A DNA stretch of 35,999 nucleotides from Nitrospinota bacterium (GTDB lineage: Bacteria; Nitrospinota; Nitrospinia; Nitrospinales; JACRGP01), in contig JACRGP010000148.1 in NCBI GenBank assembly GCA_016217765.1, forward strand, positions 1 to 35,999. The letters run 5' to 3'. Position numbers and translations under genes: made by a program. How positions within the stretch are numbered: position 1 is the first letter of the stretch; every line of letters starts with the position of its first letter. The notes beneath the pieces were generated by a model. The model had not been told where the DNA came from. It ran no database searches and worked only from the letters and a program-made list of their open reading frames with translations. Below, in pieces: positions 1-9,427 of the stretch.

Positions 1-1
1 C

Positions 2-610
2 GTCGGCCAGACGGACCTTGACCCCAGCCGTAACATCATCCTGCTGGTGGGTTTTCACGGGGCGGATTCCACGCCCGAAAACATGCTGGTGCACGGCGCC
101 AGGCTCAAGCTGGACAACGCGGTGACGGTCTATCCGGAAGGGCCGGTCGACGCCGGGAAAGGGCTCTGGAGCTGGTGGCAGGACGGCCCGCGCCAGGCCG
201 AAACCGTTTCGTCTTTCCTGGACTACGCCGCGCGCATGATCGACGCCGCCCGGGCGCACATCGAGCTGTTCCTCCCGTCGGCGCCTGTCCGGACCTGCCT
301 GTGGGGTTTTTCGCAGGGCGGGGCCGCCTCCCTGGCCTACGCGCTCCTCGGCCCGCATCCCATCCACAAGGCGGCCTCCATTTGCGGATTCCTCCCCGAA
401 CTGCCGGTCGCCGCTCCGGCGGAGAAAACTCCGGCGGAAGTCCTGGGGATTTACGGGCTCAACGACGGAGTGGTGCCCTCGTTCCTCGCGGGATTTGCGC
501 TGGACGAAATGAAGAACCGCGGACACCAAACGACCGTCAAGGAGACTCCGCAGGGGCACGAATTGACCGCCGATAACCTGCGCGATATCGGCGATTTTTT
601 CAAGCCCTGA
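2..610 (+). CDS. alpha/beta hydrolase, phospholipase/carboxylesterase-like; 5' end outside the window
   Basis: Frame is open from base 2 (VGQTDLDPSRNIILLVGFHGADSTPENML...); GFSQGG nucleophile elbow, C-terminal D and H (GLNDGVVP, QGHEL). Confidence 0.8.
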   Translation, partial: VGQTDLDPSRNIILLVGFHGADSTPENMLVHGARLKLDNAVTVYPEGPVDAGKGLWSWWQDGPRQAETVSSFLDYAARMIDAARAHIELFLPSAPVRTCLWGFSQGGAASLAYALLGPHPIHKAASICGFLPELPVAAPAEKTPAEVLGIYGLNDGVVPSFLAGFALDEMKNRGHQTTVKETPQGHELTADNLRDIGDFFKP

Positions 611-681
611 TCCCTGCCTGAAGCGGCTTGGCCTCCATCATTGACAATATCGGATTATTTGCTATTCTTGCATCGACACTG

Positions 682-830
682 TTTATTCGAACAAGGGAAG
701 ACGGTTGAATACCGTCGCGGTCCCGCCGCTGTAACCGGGGACGAAACCCGCAACTCGCCACTGTTTGGGATCAAATGGGAAGGCGCGGGAAGTAGGACGA
801 TCCGGGAGCCAGAAGACCTGTTCGAAATAA
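682..830 (+). promoter_or_regulatory. Adenosylcobalamin (B12) riboswitch
   Basis: Core reads GGTCCCGCCGCTGTAACCGGGGACGAAACCCGC...GCCACTG...GGGAAGGCGCGGGAAGTAGGACGATCCGGGAGCCAGAAGACCTG, including the B12 box; P1-like pairing TTATTCGAAC/GTTCGAAATAA; directly upstream of B12 transport genes. Confidence 0.93.
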
Positions 831-890
831 TACGTTTTTCACTCGCTCTTCGGGGATAAAGAGGTGAAAGTCCTTTCGCTCAAACTCGTT

Positions 891-918
891 CCATTCCCCC
901 CGGGAATGGATTTTTTTT
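891..918 (+). terminator. Rho-independent terminator, probable riboswitch expression platform
   Basis: CCATTCCC-CCC-GGGAATGG-A-TTTTTTTT, about 60 nt after the riboswitch aptamer. Confidence 0.85.
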
Positions 919-947
919 GCTCATTTCCGCGTTTTTCAGTCCGCGTC

Positions 948-1868
948 TTGCGGCGCGTCGCGGAAGTTTTCCCCTGGGCCGCCGTCCTGTTTGTAATGGC
1001 CCTGTCGGTCCGCGCCGAGCCGGTTTTCGCCGGTCCTCCTCCGCGGATCGTCTCCATGTCCCCTTCCATCACGGAGATCCTCTTTGCGATCGACGCCGGA
1101 CCGCGCGTGGTCGGCGTGTCCGATTTTTGCAGATATCCCCCGGCGGTGGCGTCTCTCCAACGGGTGGGCGGACTCCTCAACCCCAGTTTCGAGACCATCG
1201 TTTCCTTGAAACCGGACCTGGTCATCCACCAGCACGACAGTTTGAGAGTCCAGCAGAGCCTGCGCGAACTCGGCATCAAAACGCTCCCGGTCAACCTGGT
1301 GAACCTGGAGAACATCCTCAAGTCGATTTTAATCATCGGGGAGGCGCTGGACGACCGCGGCCCGGCCCAACGGCTCCATGACAAACTGGAGCGGGAAATC
1401 GCGTCTTACAAGACCCGGCTCGCGGGGCATAGGCGCAAATCGGTCCTGATGATCCTTGGCGACTCCCAGGACCCTTTGCGGGACTTGTACGCCGTGGGCA
1501 AGGGGACGTTCCTGGACGAACTCCTGACCCTGGCGGGCGGCGAAAACATACTCGACCGGTCCCTGGCGGTCTACCCGAAAGTTTCCAAGGAATTTATCCT
1601 GCGCCGCTCGCCCGAGGCGATCGTCGAGGCCATCCCCCGCTCGAACTTTTCGGAGGCGGAGCGCCTGGCCCATATAGCGGAATGGCGGCGGTTCCCCGCC
1701 ATCCAGGCGGTAAAAAACGACGCCGTCCATTTTCTGGCGGCGGACTATATTTTGATACCGGGTCCGCGCCTTCTGTCGATCGTCGATCAACTGGCCCGGG
1801 CGATCCACCCCGAGCTGTTCGACGACGAAAAAAAACCCGCCGGTCAAACGAAAGACGCCCGCCCATGA
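948..1868 (+). CDS. btuF: Cobalamin ABC transporter substrate-binding protein (BtuF-like); start uncertain (864 in the ORF track, 948 TTG or 996 ATG possible)
   Basis: PPRIVSMSPSITEILFAIDAGPRVVGVSDFCRYPP...LKPDLVI periplasmic binding protein signature; signal-peptide-like N-terminus; downstream of B12 riboswitch. Confidence 0.85.
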   Translation: MRRVAEVFPWAAVLFVMALSVRAEPVFAGPPPRIVSMSPSITEILFAIDAGPRVVGVSDFCRYPPAVASLQRVGGLLNPSFETIVSLKPDLVIHQHDSLRVQQSLRELGIKTLPVNLVNLENILKSILIIGEALDDRGPAQRLHDKLEREIASYKTRLAGHRRKSVLMILGDSQDPLRDLYAVGKGTFLDELLTLAGGENILDRSLAVYPKVSKEFILRRSPEAIVEAIPRSNFSEAERLAHIAEWRRFPAIQAVKNDAVHFLAADYILIPGPRLLSIVDQLARAIHPELFDDEKKPAGQTKDARP

Positions 1869-2686
1869 ATGCCCCATCCGCCGAATCCAGCGTCCTCGAC
1901 TCAGCCGCGCAGACCTTGATGCAAATATCGGACGCGACTTTCGCCTATGCGGAACAACCCGTGCTGTCCGGCATTTCATTTGAACTCCGGACCGGGGAAA
2001 TCCTTGGCGTTATCGGGCCGAACGGCTCCGGCAAATCCACACTTCTGAAACTCATGGGGGGCATATTGGCCCCGGATTCGGGCTCCGTCGCCTTCAAGGG
2101 AAAGGACCTCGGCTCCTTTAAAAGAAGAGCGCTGGCGCAATCCGTCTCCTGGATACCGCAGGAGCATCCGATGGTATTTCCCTTCAAGGTGTCGGAGATC
2201 GTGTTGATGGGACGGCATCCCTATCTCTCCCCGTGGGCGTTCGAGGGCGAGGAGGATTTTCGCATCGCCCGCCAGGCGATGGAGTTGACGGAAACCCTCC
2301 AGTTTGCCGAGCGGGGATTCAACGAGATCAGCGGCGGCGAAAAACAACGGGTGATGATCGCCGGGGCCATCGCGCAGGAACCGGAGTTGATGCTCCTCGA
2401 CGAACCCACGGCGTCGCTCGACATGAAATACCAGATGGAAATACTCGATATCCTGAAAAAATTGAACCATGCCAAACGGCTGACGCTGGCCCTGTCGATC
2501 CACGACCTGCACCTGGCCTCGAAATTCTGCGACCGCGTGGTCCTCCTGAAAAACGGCCGGATCGTCAAGGACGCTTCCCCGGAAGAAGCGTTCCAGAAGG
2601 AAATCCTGGAAACCGTGTACGAAGTGAAGGTTAAAATCTTTCGCGATCATGACGACGGAAGCGTCCTGATCTCTCCCGAACTGTGA
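1865..2686 (+). CDS. btuD: ABC transporter ATP-binding protein, cobalamin/Fe-siderophore type
   Basis: Walker A GPNGSGKST, signature ISGGEKQR, Walker B LMLLDEPTASLD; ATG at 1865 overlaps the btuF stop. Confidence 0.93.
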   Translation: MNAPSAESSVLDSAAQTLMQISDATFAYAEQPVLSGISFELRTGEILGVIGPNGSGKSTLLKLMGGILAPDSGSVAFKGKDLGSFKRRALAQSVSWIPQEHPMVFPFKVSEIVLMGRHPYLSPWAFEGEEDFRIARQAMELTETLQFAERGFNEISGGEKQRVMIAGAIAQEPELMLLDEPTASLDMKYQMEILDILKKLNHAKRLTLALSIHDLHLASKFCDRVVLLKNGRIVKDASPEEAFQKEILETVYEVKVKIFRDHDDGSVLISPEL

Positions 2687-3708
2687 TGGAAACGCGGACC
2701 TTTCCTCATTTGAACCGAAAACGCTATATCGCCGCGGTCGGCGCGTTTTTCCTCGTTTTAACGGCCGTGATGGCCGCCGCCCCCCTGATCGGCTCGACCC
2801 GGATCGATCTCGCGAAAGCTTTGTCCGGCGGTCCGGGCTTCGCCGAAAACGTGGACGCGAACATTCTTTTCCTGATCCGCCTGCCGCGGATATTCATGGC
2901 CGCCCTGGCGGGAGCGGCGCTCGCCGTTTCGGGGGCCGTCTTTCAGGCGATCCTGCGCAACGACCTCGCGGCCCCGATCACCCTGGGGGTGTCGGGCGGC
3001 GCCTCCCTGGGCGCCGTGATCGCCATCCGCGCGGGGTTTAACTTCACGTTCATGGGGTTCTCCTCCGTCCCCCTTGCGTCGTTCCTCGGCGCCCTCGGCG
3101 CCCTGGCGCTCGTTTTCAGTTTCGCGCGCATGCGCGGACGCGAACTGCCGACTTCGTACCTGTTGCTGGCCGGGGTCACCGTGAACTTCTTTTTCGCCTC
3201 GATGGTGATGCTGGTCAATTACTTCTCGAACATCACCCAGTCGTTTCAGATCGTCCGCTGGCTCATGGGCGGGCTGGATATAACGGACTACAAGACGCTA
3301 TTGTCGATCGCCCCGCCGGTATTTTTCGGCATCGCCGTATTGATCTACCTGGCGCGCGACTTGAACCTGGTCAGCGGCGGCGTGGAATCGGCCCTGGCGC
3401 GCGGGGTGGACGTCGCCCGGGTCCAACTCCTGGGACTGCTGGCCGCGTCGCTGGTCACCGGCGCGGTGGTGGCCAACACCGGGCCCATCGGGTTTGTCGG
3501 ACTCATCGTGCCGCACATCGTGCGCCTGATCGTCGGCCCGGACCACCGGTTGCTGGTCCCCGCCTCGGTATTCTTCGGCGCCAGTTTCTTGATCCTGTGC
3601 GACACGGCGGCCCGGATCCTGCTGGCGCCCACCGAAATCCCCGTGGGGGTGATCACCGCGATCCTCGGCGGGCCGTTCTTCTTCTGGTTGCTCAGGAGGA
3701 AGCATTGA
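2683..3708 (+). CDS. btuC: FecCD/BtuC-family ABC transporter permease
   Basis: Multi-TM; RLPRIFMAALAGAALAVSGAVFQAILRNDLAAPITLGVSGGASLGAV and GFVGLIVPHIVRLIVGPDHR motifs. Confidence 0.93.
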   Translation: MMETRTFPHLNRKRYIAAVGAFFLVLTAVMAAAPLIGSTRIDLAKALSGGPGFAENVDANILFLIRLPRIFMAALAGAALAVSGAVFQAILRNDLAAPITLGVSGGASLGAVIAIRAGFNFTFMGFSSVPLASFLGALGALALVFSFARMRGRELPTSYLLLAGVTVNFFFASMVMLVNYFSNITQSFQIVRWLMGGLDITDYKTLLSIAPPVFFGIAVLIYLARDLNLVSGGVESALARGVDVARVQLLGLLAASLVTGAVVANTGPIGFVGLIVPHIVRLIVGPDHRLLVPASVFFGASFLILCDTAARILLAPTEIPVGVITAILGGPFFFWLLRRKH

Positions 3709-3733
3709 GACCGGCGGACGGGAGGAACCCATC

Positions 3734-5266
3734 ATGACGGACAAAGCGAAGACCCTGATGGTCCAGGGGACCGGCTCGGGCGTCGGCAAAAGCGTGATAA
3801 CCGCGGGGTTGTGCAGACGCTTGTACCGCGACGGCTGGCGCGTGGCCCCGTTCAAGGCCCAGAACATGTCGCTGAACTCGTTCGTCACCCCGGAGGGCGG
3901 GGAGATGGGGAGGGCCCAGGCGTACCAGGCGGAGGCGTGCGGCATCCCCCCGCACGTGGCGATGAACCCCGTCCTGCTCAAACCCTCCGCCGACAACCTC
4001 TCGCAGGTGATCGTGATGGGCAAGGTGGCGGAGACGCGCAACGCCAGGGACTATTACGCCGGCCGCGGGAAATACATCGAGGAGGTCCGGAACGCCTTCG
4101 ACTACTTGCGGAAGACCTACGAGATCGTGGTCCTCGAAGGCGCGGGGAGCCCCGCCGAAATCAACTTGCGGGATTTCGATTTCGTCAACATGCCCATGGC
4201 AAAAATGGCCGGCGCGCCCGTCCTGATCGTCGGCGACATCGACCGGGGCGGCGTGTTCGCCTGGATGAAGGGGACTTACGACCTGCTGACCGAGGACGAA
4301 AAACAACGCGTGGGGGGATTCGTCATCAACAAATTCCGCGGCGACATCGACCTGTTGAAACCGGGGATCGCCATGTTCGAGGACATGGTCGGCAAACCCG
4401 TGCTGGGCGTCGTCCCGTTTTACCTGGACCTGTTTGTGGACGAGGAAGACGCCATTCCCTCATGGCCGAGCCAGCCGCCTCCGGGCAGTTGCCCCGCCTT
4501 GCTGGACGTGGCCGTCGTGCGTTTGCCGCGCATTTCCAACTTCACCGACGTCTCGCCCCTGTTCCACGAACCGTCCGTCTCCGTCCGCTACGTCTGGCAT
4601 CCCTCGCAAATCAAGGATCCCGACCTGATCGTCATACCGGGAAGCAAAAACACGATTGACGATCTGGAGTTCATGCACGCCCAGGGGTTGTCCGAGGCCG
4701 TGACGGAACGCTACCGTTCGGGAGCGGTCCTGCTGGGGATTTGCGGCGGATTTCAGATTCTCGGCAATAAGGTCCGCGACCCGGACCATATCGAGAGCCG
4801 GAAAAGCGAGATCGCCGGTTTAGGCCTTCTGGATATGGAGACGACCCTCCTTCCGGAAAAAGTCACGCGGCAAGTCCGCCGTCCGACGCGCGCCAGCCCC
4901 ATATTCCCGGAAGGGTTCGAGATCGAAGGTTATGAAATCCACATGGGAAACAGCCGGTTAGAATCGCCGTATGTTCCACTGTTCCGCGGCGAGCCCGGAG
5001 ACGATGAGATGTCCCTGGGATTGACCGACGAGCGCGGAAATATCGTCGGCGCCTACATCCACGGATTTCTGGATAACGACCGACTGCGCGGCCAATTTCT
5101 CCGGCATGTCCGCGCGAAAAGAGGGATACCGGAACCGGCGACGGCATTCGATTACCGGGCGTTCAGGGAGAAGCAACTCGACCGCCTTGGCGACATGGTG
5201 GGGGATAATCTCGACATGGGCAGGATCTACGCCTTGATCGAAGACAAGACAGAAAAAACAAAATAA
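3734..5266 (+). CDS. cobQ: Cobyric acid synthase
   Basis: MVQGTGSGVGKSVITAGLCRRLYRDGWRVAPFKAQNMSLNSFVT; GDIDRGGVFA; GICGGFQILG GATase motif. Confidence 0.95.
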   Translation: MTDKAKTLMVQGTGSGVGKSVITAGLCRRLYRDGWRVAPFKAQNMSLNSFVTPEGGEMGRAQAYQAEACGIPPHVAMNPVLLKPSADNLSQVIVMGKVAETRNARDYYAGRGKYIEEVRNAFDYLRKTYEIVVLEGAGSPAEINLRDFDFVNMPMAKMAGAPVLIVGDIDRGGVFAWMKGTYDLLTEDEKQRVGGFVINKFRGDIDLLKPGIAMFEDMVGKPVLGVVPFYLDLFVDEEDAIPSWPSQPPPGSCPALLDVAVVRLPRISNFTDVSPLFHEPSVSVRYVWHPSQIKDPDLIVIPGSKNTIDDLEFMHAQGLSEAVTERYRSGAVLLGICGGFQILGNKVRDPDHIESRKSEIAGLGLLDMETTLLPEKVTRQVRRPTRASPIFPEGFEIEGYEIHMGNSRLESPYVPLFRGEPGDDEMSLGLTDERGNIVGAYIHGFLDNDRLRGQFLRHVRAKRGIPEPATAFDYRAFREKQLDRLGDMVGDNLDMGRIYALIEDKTEKTK

Positions 5267-5380
5267 ATACTCAGCCAGGATATCCTTTCTGGAGAATTAT
5301 CGCCATTCATTCCCGAAGAAGGGTTTGTCAATGCGCAACAAATTTACGGATGCGTCACAACGCATCTTGATTTCTTCAAT

Positions 5381-6811
5381 ATGAAAAATCGATGCAAATC
5401 GCCTCGCGGACTGGTCGTCTCCGGGACCCACAGCTCGGTGGGCAAGTCCTCCATCTCCGCGGGGCTCATGCGCCTGCTGACGAGAAAAGGGTTCTTGGTG
5501 AAACCATTCAAAGTCGGCCCGGACTACATCGATCCCGGACATCACGCGCGCGCCTGCGGCCAGCCCAGCTACAACCTGGACTCCTGGATGTGCCCGCGCG
5601 AATACGTCAAACGGCTTTATGCCGACATCGCCGGGGCGGGAGACATTGCCGTCGTCGAAGGCGTCATGGGATTGTTTGACGGGGCGTATTCGAAGCGGCC
5701 CGACGGCTCCACCGCCGAGATCGCCAAGCTTCTTGGCCTCCCCGTCATTCTGGCGATCGACGGTTCGGCGATGGCGCGTTCTTCGGCGGCGCTGGTCGAT
5801 GGGTTTTCCCGGTTCGACGACGGTCTGAATATTTTTGGCGTGATCGCCAACCGCGTCTCCGGACCGGGCCACGCCAAAATCCTGAAGGACGCGATCGAGC
5901 ATTACACCCCGGCGAAGTTTTTAGGTCATCTGCCGCCGGACCAACGGCTGGAAATCCCCAGCCGGCATCTCGGACTGCTGACGGGCCGCGAACAGACGGA
6001 CGCGTTGTATGAGCGGTGGGCCGACCATATCGCGAGGCACATCGATGTGGACGCGATCCTGAAATCCCTTGCGCCACAACGCCGGGCGCCCTCTCGGAAC
6101 GAATCGCGGGAAATGGACCGTTGGGACCTCAAGGCGCCCGGTTACCATTTCAGAGTTGCCGTCGCCCGCGACGCGGCGTTCCAATTTATATATCAGGACA
6201 CGCTGGACCTGATCGAGCGGCTCGGCGGGCAAATCGAATGGTTCTCGCCTATCAAGGACCGTCGTCTGCCTCCAAACGCCGATCTTCTTTACCTTCCCGG
6301 CGGCTACCCGGAACTTCACGGCAGAACGTTGAGCGCCAACAAGTCCATGCTGGCCGGTATCCGCGAGTACGTGGAGTCCGGCAAGGCGGCGGTGGCCGAA
6401 TGCGGCGGCTTGATGTACCTGGGAAAATCGATCGTCGACGAGGCGGGGCGAAGCCGTCCGATGGCAGGGATATTTGACTTTTCCACCACGCTGAAAAACA
6501 AACGGATGACCCTGGGCTACCGGAAATTGTCTTTCAACCCTTCCTCGATCGCCCGCAAAAAAATCCTTCTGAGAGGACACGAATTCCATTTCTCCGTTTT
6601 CCAGGACAACCGGGAAACGCCCATTATGACTCAAAATGCTGACGGCAAAATTCCCGCCGTCAAGGACGGATACCGGCATAGGAATTGTTTTGCGTTGTAT
6701 TCGCATATTTATTGGGGATCGTCGCCGGACTGGCTCCAATTCGTCCTTCGTCAGACGCCAGGGACGTCCCCGGAAAATAGAACGCCTCATCGCAGGCAGT
6801 TCAAAGGTTAA
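5381..6811 (+). CDS. cobB: Cobyrinic acid a,c-diamide synthase (CobB/CbiA)
   Basis: GTHSSVGKSSISAGLMRLL; KPFKVGPDYIDPGHH; LYLPGGYPELHGRTLSANKSM; AECGGLMYLG. Confidence 0.94.
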   Translation: MKNRCKSPRGLVVSGTHSSVGKSSISAGLMRLLTRKGFLVKPFKVGPDYIDPGHHARACGQPSYNLDSWMCPREYVKRLYADIAGAGDIAVVEGVMGLFDGAYSKRPDGSTAEIAKLLGLPVILAIDGSAMARSSAALVDGFSRFDDGLNIFGVIANRVSGPGHAKILKDAIEHYTPAKFLGHLPPDQRLEIPSRHLGLLTGREQTDALYERWADHIARHIDVDAILKSLAPQRRAPSRNESREMDRWDLKAPGYHFRVAVARDAAFQFIYQDTLDLIERLGGQIEWFSPIKDRRLPPNADLLYLPGGYPELHGRTLSANKSMLAGIREYVESGKAAVAECGGLMYLGKSIVDEAGRSRPMAGIFDFSTTLKNKRMTLGYRKLSFNPSSIARKKILLRGHEFHFSVFQDNRETPIMTQNADGKIPAVKDGYRHRNCFALYSHIYWGSSPDWLQFVLRQTPGTSPENRTPHRRQFKG

Positions 6812-6814
6812 TGC

Positions 6815-8107
6815 ATGGAAAGCGTAAAAACCATGGGAAATAGAAGGCAAGGCTCATTGTCCCTGCCGCTCTCGATTTCCGTCGCGATCCATCTGCTGGG
6901 ACTTGGCCTGTTGGGGTCCGTAGCCTTCGAATACAAAAGAGAGGATTCTCCACGACCGATCAAAATCAGGAATGTTATAATCGAATCCAAACCCGTCGCG
7001 ATGGAGAAGCCTCCGGCGGCTTCGCCGCCAGTCGAAGCCCTAAAACCCATCGCCGCCGCGAAGTCTCCGGCCAACGTGCCGTTGGATCCGATGGGCTTGA
7101 CCGGGATGGCGAACCAGCGTCATCGAGGGCAATCCGAGTCTGGCCAGTTCGCTCCGGCGCGGTCGCCGGCAAACGCCGATTATCATCCGCCCATCTCCGC
7201 AAGGAGCCTCGCGGATTTATCAAACGGGACCATCGAGCCGACGACCCTGGTCAGGGCAAGTTTTCAGAGCCTCCTTGGGGCCAAGGAGCCGAAACCCCTT
7301 GCCATGCCGTCATCGCCGCCGATTGAACGGGTCTCCGCGGCAACGCCGGCCCCGGCGGCGCCGGATACACGGCAGACGCGCGAGGCGGCGCCCAACTCCC
7401 GCCCGTCCATCGTCGCGGTCAAAACGGAGGGGACCTCCAAGGCATTTTATCCGAGCGCGGTTTCCGCGCCCAGGTCTTCCGGAACGCCCGCCAGAACGTC
7501 TCCGGATGGCTCCATAAAAACCAAGTCTCCCTCGGAGACCGTACTTGCGTTCAGTCCGGCCGCGATCCAATCGTCCTCCGGCGGACGGGAGACCCCAAGA
7601 ATGACCGGGATGTCCCCCCTGCCCTTGCAACCCAGAGACGAGCCGGACCGGACGGCGGGCCTGGAAAATAAAGCGGCCGCCGTTTCGGCCTCCGATCATC
7701 GGAATCCTCCGGCGATAACGGCGGAAAGAATTGCCGCCGTAAAAGCAACCGACTTCTCCGTGAACCCGGCGGCGTTCTCCGGCGACGGCCCGTCGGGCCA
7801 TGAACTCGACAAGATTCGCGGCGGGTTTCTATCCTCCGTTTGGGAGAAACTCGCCAGGGCAAAGTATTATCCGAAAATCGCCCGCGACCGGGGATACGAA
7901 GGCGAGCCGGTCGTCGCCTTCACGATCGGGAAAGACGGTTCCCTCATCGAGCTCAGGCTCGACAAACCGTCCTCCTTCGAGCTTTTGAACGAGGCGGCCT
8001 TGCAAACCGTGCGAGACGCGTCGCCCTATCCCTCGATCCCCGATCCGATGAACGAACAGACGATCAAGTTGAAACTTCCCATATCCTTTGTTCTGGAGCG
8101 ACCATGA
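6815..8107 (+). CDS. TonB-family energy transducer protein
   Basis: N-terminal TM helix, long Pro/Ala-rich linker, C-terminal YYPKIARDRGYEGEPVVAFTIGKDGSLIELRLDKPSSFELLNEAALQTVRDASPYP TonB_C pattern. Confidence 0.88.
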   Translation: MESVKTMGNRRQGSLSLPLSISVAIHLLGLGLLGSVAFEYKREDSPRPIKIRNVIIESKPVAMEKPPAASPPVEALKPIAAAKSPANVPLDPMGLTGMANQRHRGQSESGQFAPARSPANADYHPPISARSLADLSNGTIEPTTLVRASFQSLLGAKEPKPLAMPSSPPIERVSAATPAPAAPDTRQTREAAPNSRPSIVAVKTEGTSKAFYPSAVSAPRSSGTPARTSPDGSIKTKSPSETVLAFSPAAIQSSSGGRETPRMTGMSPLPLQPRDEPDRTAGLENKAAAVSASDHRNPPAITAERIAAVKATDFSVNPAAFSGDGPSGHELDKIRGGFLSSVWEKLARAKYYPKIARDRGYEGEPVVAFTIGKDGSLIELRLDKPSSFELLNEAALQTVRDASPYPSIPDPMNEQTIKLKLPISFVLERP

Positions 8108-8841
8108 AATCAAAGACCATCGGCATCATCCTGGCGGCCGTAGTTTTACAAGCGTATGCGCCCGACGCCTGGTCCGAGGTACGGAAAATCGATAGCAACT
8201 TCGACGGAAAAATCGATCAATGGCAGTATTTTTCGGACGGGCCGGGCAAGGAAATCCTCAAGGTCGAATTCGACAAGAACGGCGACGGTCTGATCGACCA
8301 AAGGGACCTGTACGACGGCAACAAGCTCCCGATGCGCGCCGAACTGGACCGGAACTTCGACGGGAAAATGGACCAGATCCAGCGCTACACGAAGGAAGGG
8401 AAATTGACGCAGGTCGAAAAAGACACAAAATTCAACGGTAAGATCGACTGGAAGGAATTTTACGACGCCAACGGCAGATTGAATAAAATCGAAATCGACG
8501 AAAACCAGGACGGCAAAACGGACGTCTGGCAGTTTTACGACGAAAACGAAAAACTGATCCGCAGGGAATTCGATTCCAGGCAAACGGGGAAGGTCGACCG
8601 CTGGGAACATTTCAATTCCGGCGGTCAATTGGAGTCGGTCGATTTCGACACCAACGGAGATCAAAAACCGGACCAGTGGCAATATTTCAAAAACTCAAGT
8701 ATCCTCGAGAAAGTGACGTTCGACGCCAATTTCGACGGCAAAGTCGACCGGTGGGAAACCTACGATCCATCGGGGAAACTCGTCCGTGTCGAACTGGATA
8801 GAAACCACGACGGAAAAGTCGATGAAATCCATGAAAAATGA
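8104..8841 (+). CDS. Secreted protein with tandem 25-aa EF-hand-like (DxNxDGxxD) repeats
   Basis: Signal peptide-like start, then about 9 repeats such as DRNFDGKMDQIQRYTKEGKLTQVEK; ATG at 8104 overlaps the tonB-like stop. Confidence 0.85.
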   Translation: MKSKTIGIILAAVVLQAYAPDAWSEVRKIDSNFDGKIDQWQYFSDGPGKEILKVEFDKNGDGLIDQRDLYDGNKLPMRAELDRNFDGKMDQIQRYTKEGKLTQVEKDTKFNGKIDWKEFYDANGRLNKIEIDENQDGKTDVWQFYDENEKLIRREFDSRQTGKVDRWEHFNSGGQLESVDFDTNGDQKPDQWQYFKNSSILEKVTFDANFDGKVDRWETYDPSGKLVRVELDRNHDGKVDEIHEK

Positions 8842-9281
8842 CGAGAGAGCCATTCATGCGTCCAAGCAATCGCTGGGGTTCGATCGCCCTGCTGGTCCTG
8901 TTTCTGTGCTCCTGCGCCCCGCAACCCCAAAAGGAAGTCCCGGCGGAGTACAAAAGCGGACAAAAATATTTTCATCAAATCTGCTCCAACTGCCATAATT
9001 CCGACGCCATGGGCGGCCTGACCAAGGCCCCCAAACTCATTGACGGCGATTACGCGCCCGACGGTTTCAGCGATGGAGACATACGCGACACCGTCCTCAA
9101 CGGGACCAAAAAGATGCCCCCGCAGAAGGGGAAACTCAGCGAGGAACAGATCTCGGAAATCATCAAATACCTGAGGTATTCCCAGAAGGCGGCGGGATTG
9201 ATACCGGACGAAAAAAGCGCGGAACAGGACGATGACGACGAGGCAGACGGCGAGGAGGAGGACCCCGCCGCCAAATCCTGA
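8838..9281 (+). CDS. Lipoprotein c-type cytochrome
   Basis: Lipobox-like LFLCSCAP; haem site CSNCH; distal Met region KKMPPQKGKLSEEQISEIIKYLR. Confidence 0.88.
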   Translation: MTREPFMRPSNRWGSIALLVLFLCSCAPQPQKEVPAEYKSGQKYFHQICSNCHNSDAMGGLTKAPKLIDGDYAPDGFSDGDIRDTVLNGTKKMPPQKGKLSEEQISEIIKYLRYSQKAAGLIPDEKSAEQDDDDEADGEEEDPAAKS

Positions 9282-9333
9282 GAAACGGATAACGCGCCCG
9301 GCGGCCGCGCCGGATTTCCGTCCATCCGAACGC

Positions 9334-9362
9334 TTGACAGGGTTCCGGATTTTGATTAGATT
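9334..9362 (+). promoter_or_regulatory. Predicted sigma70-type promoter upstream of the aminotransferase
   Basis: TTGACA - 17 nt - TAGATT. Confidence 0.5.
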
Positions 9363-9427
9363 AATCGATCCAACCGAGCGCCCAACGCGCGTTTGATCAG
9401 ATCAATGAAATATTGGAGCGTGTTTTT

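Noticed and set aside
641-859. 72-aa plus-strand ORF upstream of btuF
   Set aside because: It lies across the B12 riboswitch; its apparent coding is the structured RNA.
8185-8838. Repeat array considered as CRISPR
   Set aside because: The 75-bp periodicity is protein-coding and degenerate at the DNA level; no identical repeats with unique spacers. No CRISPR array was seen in the window.
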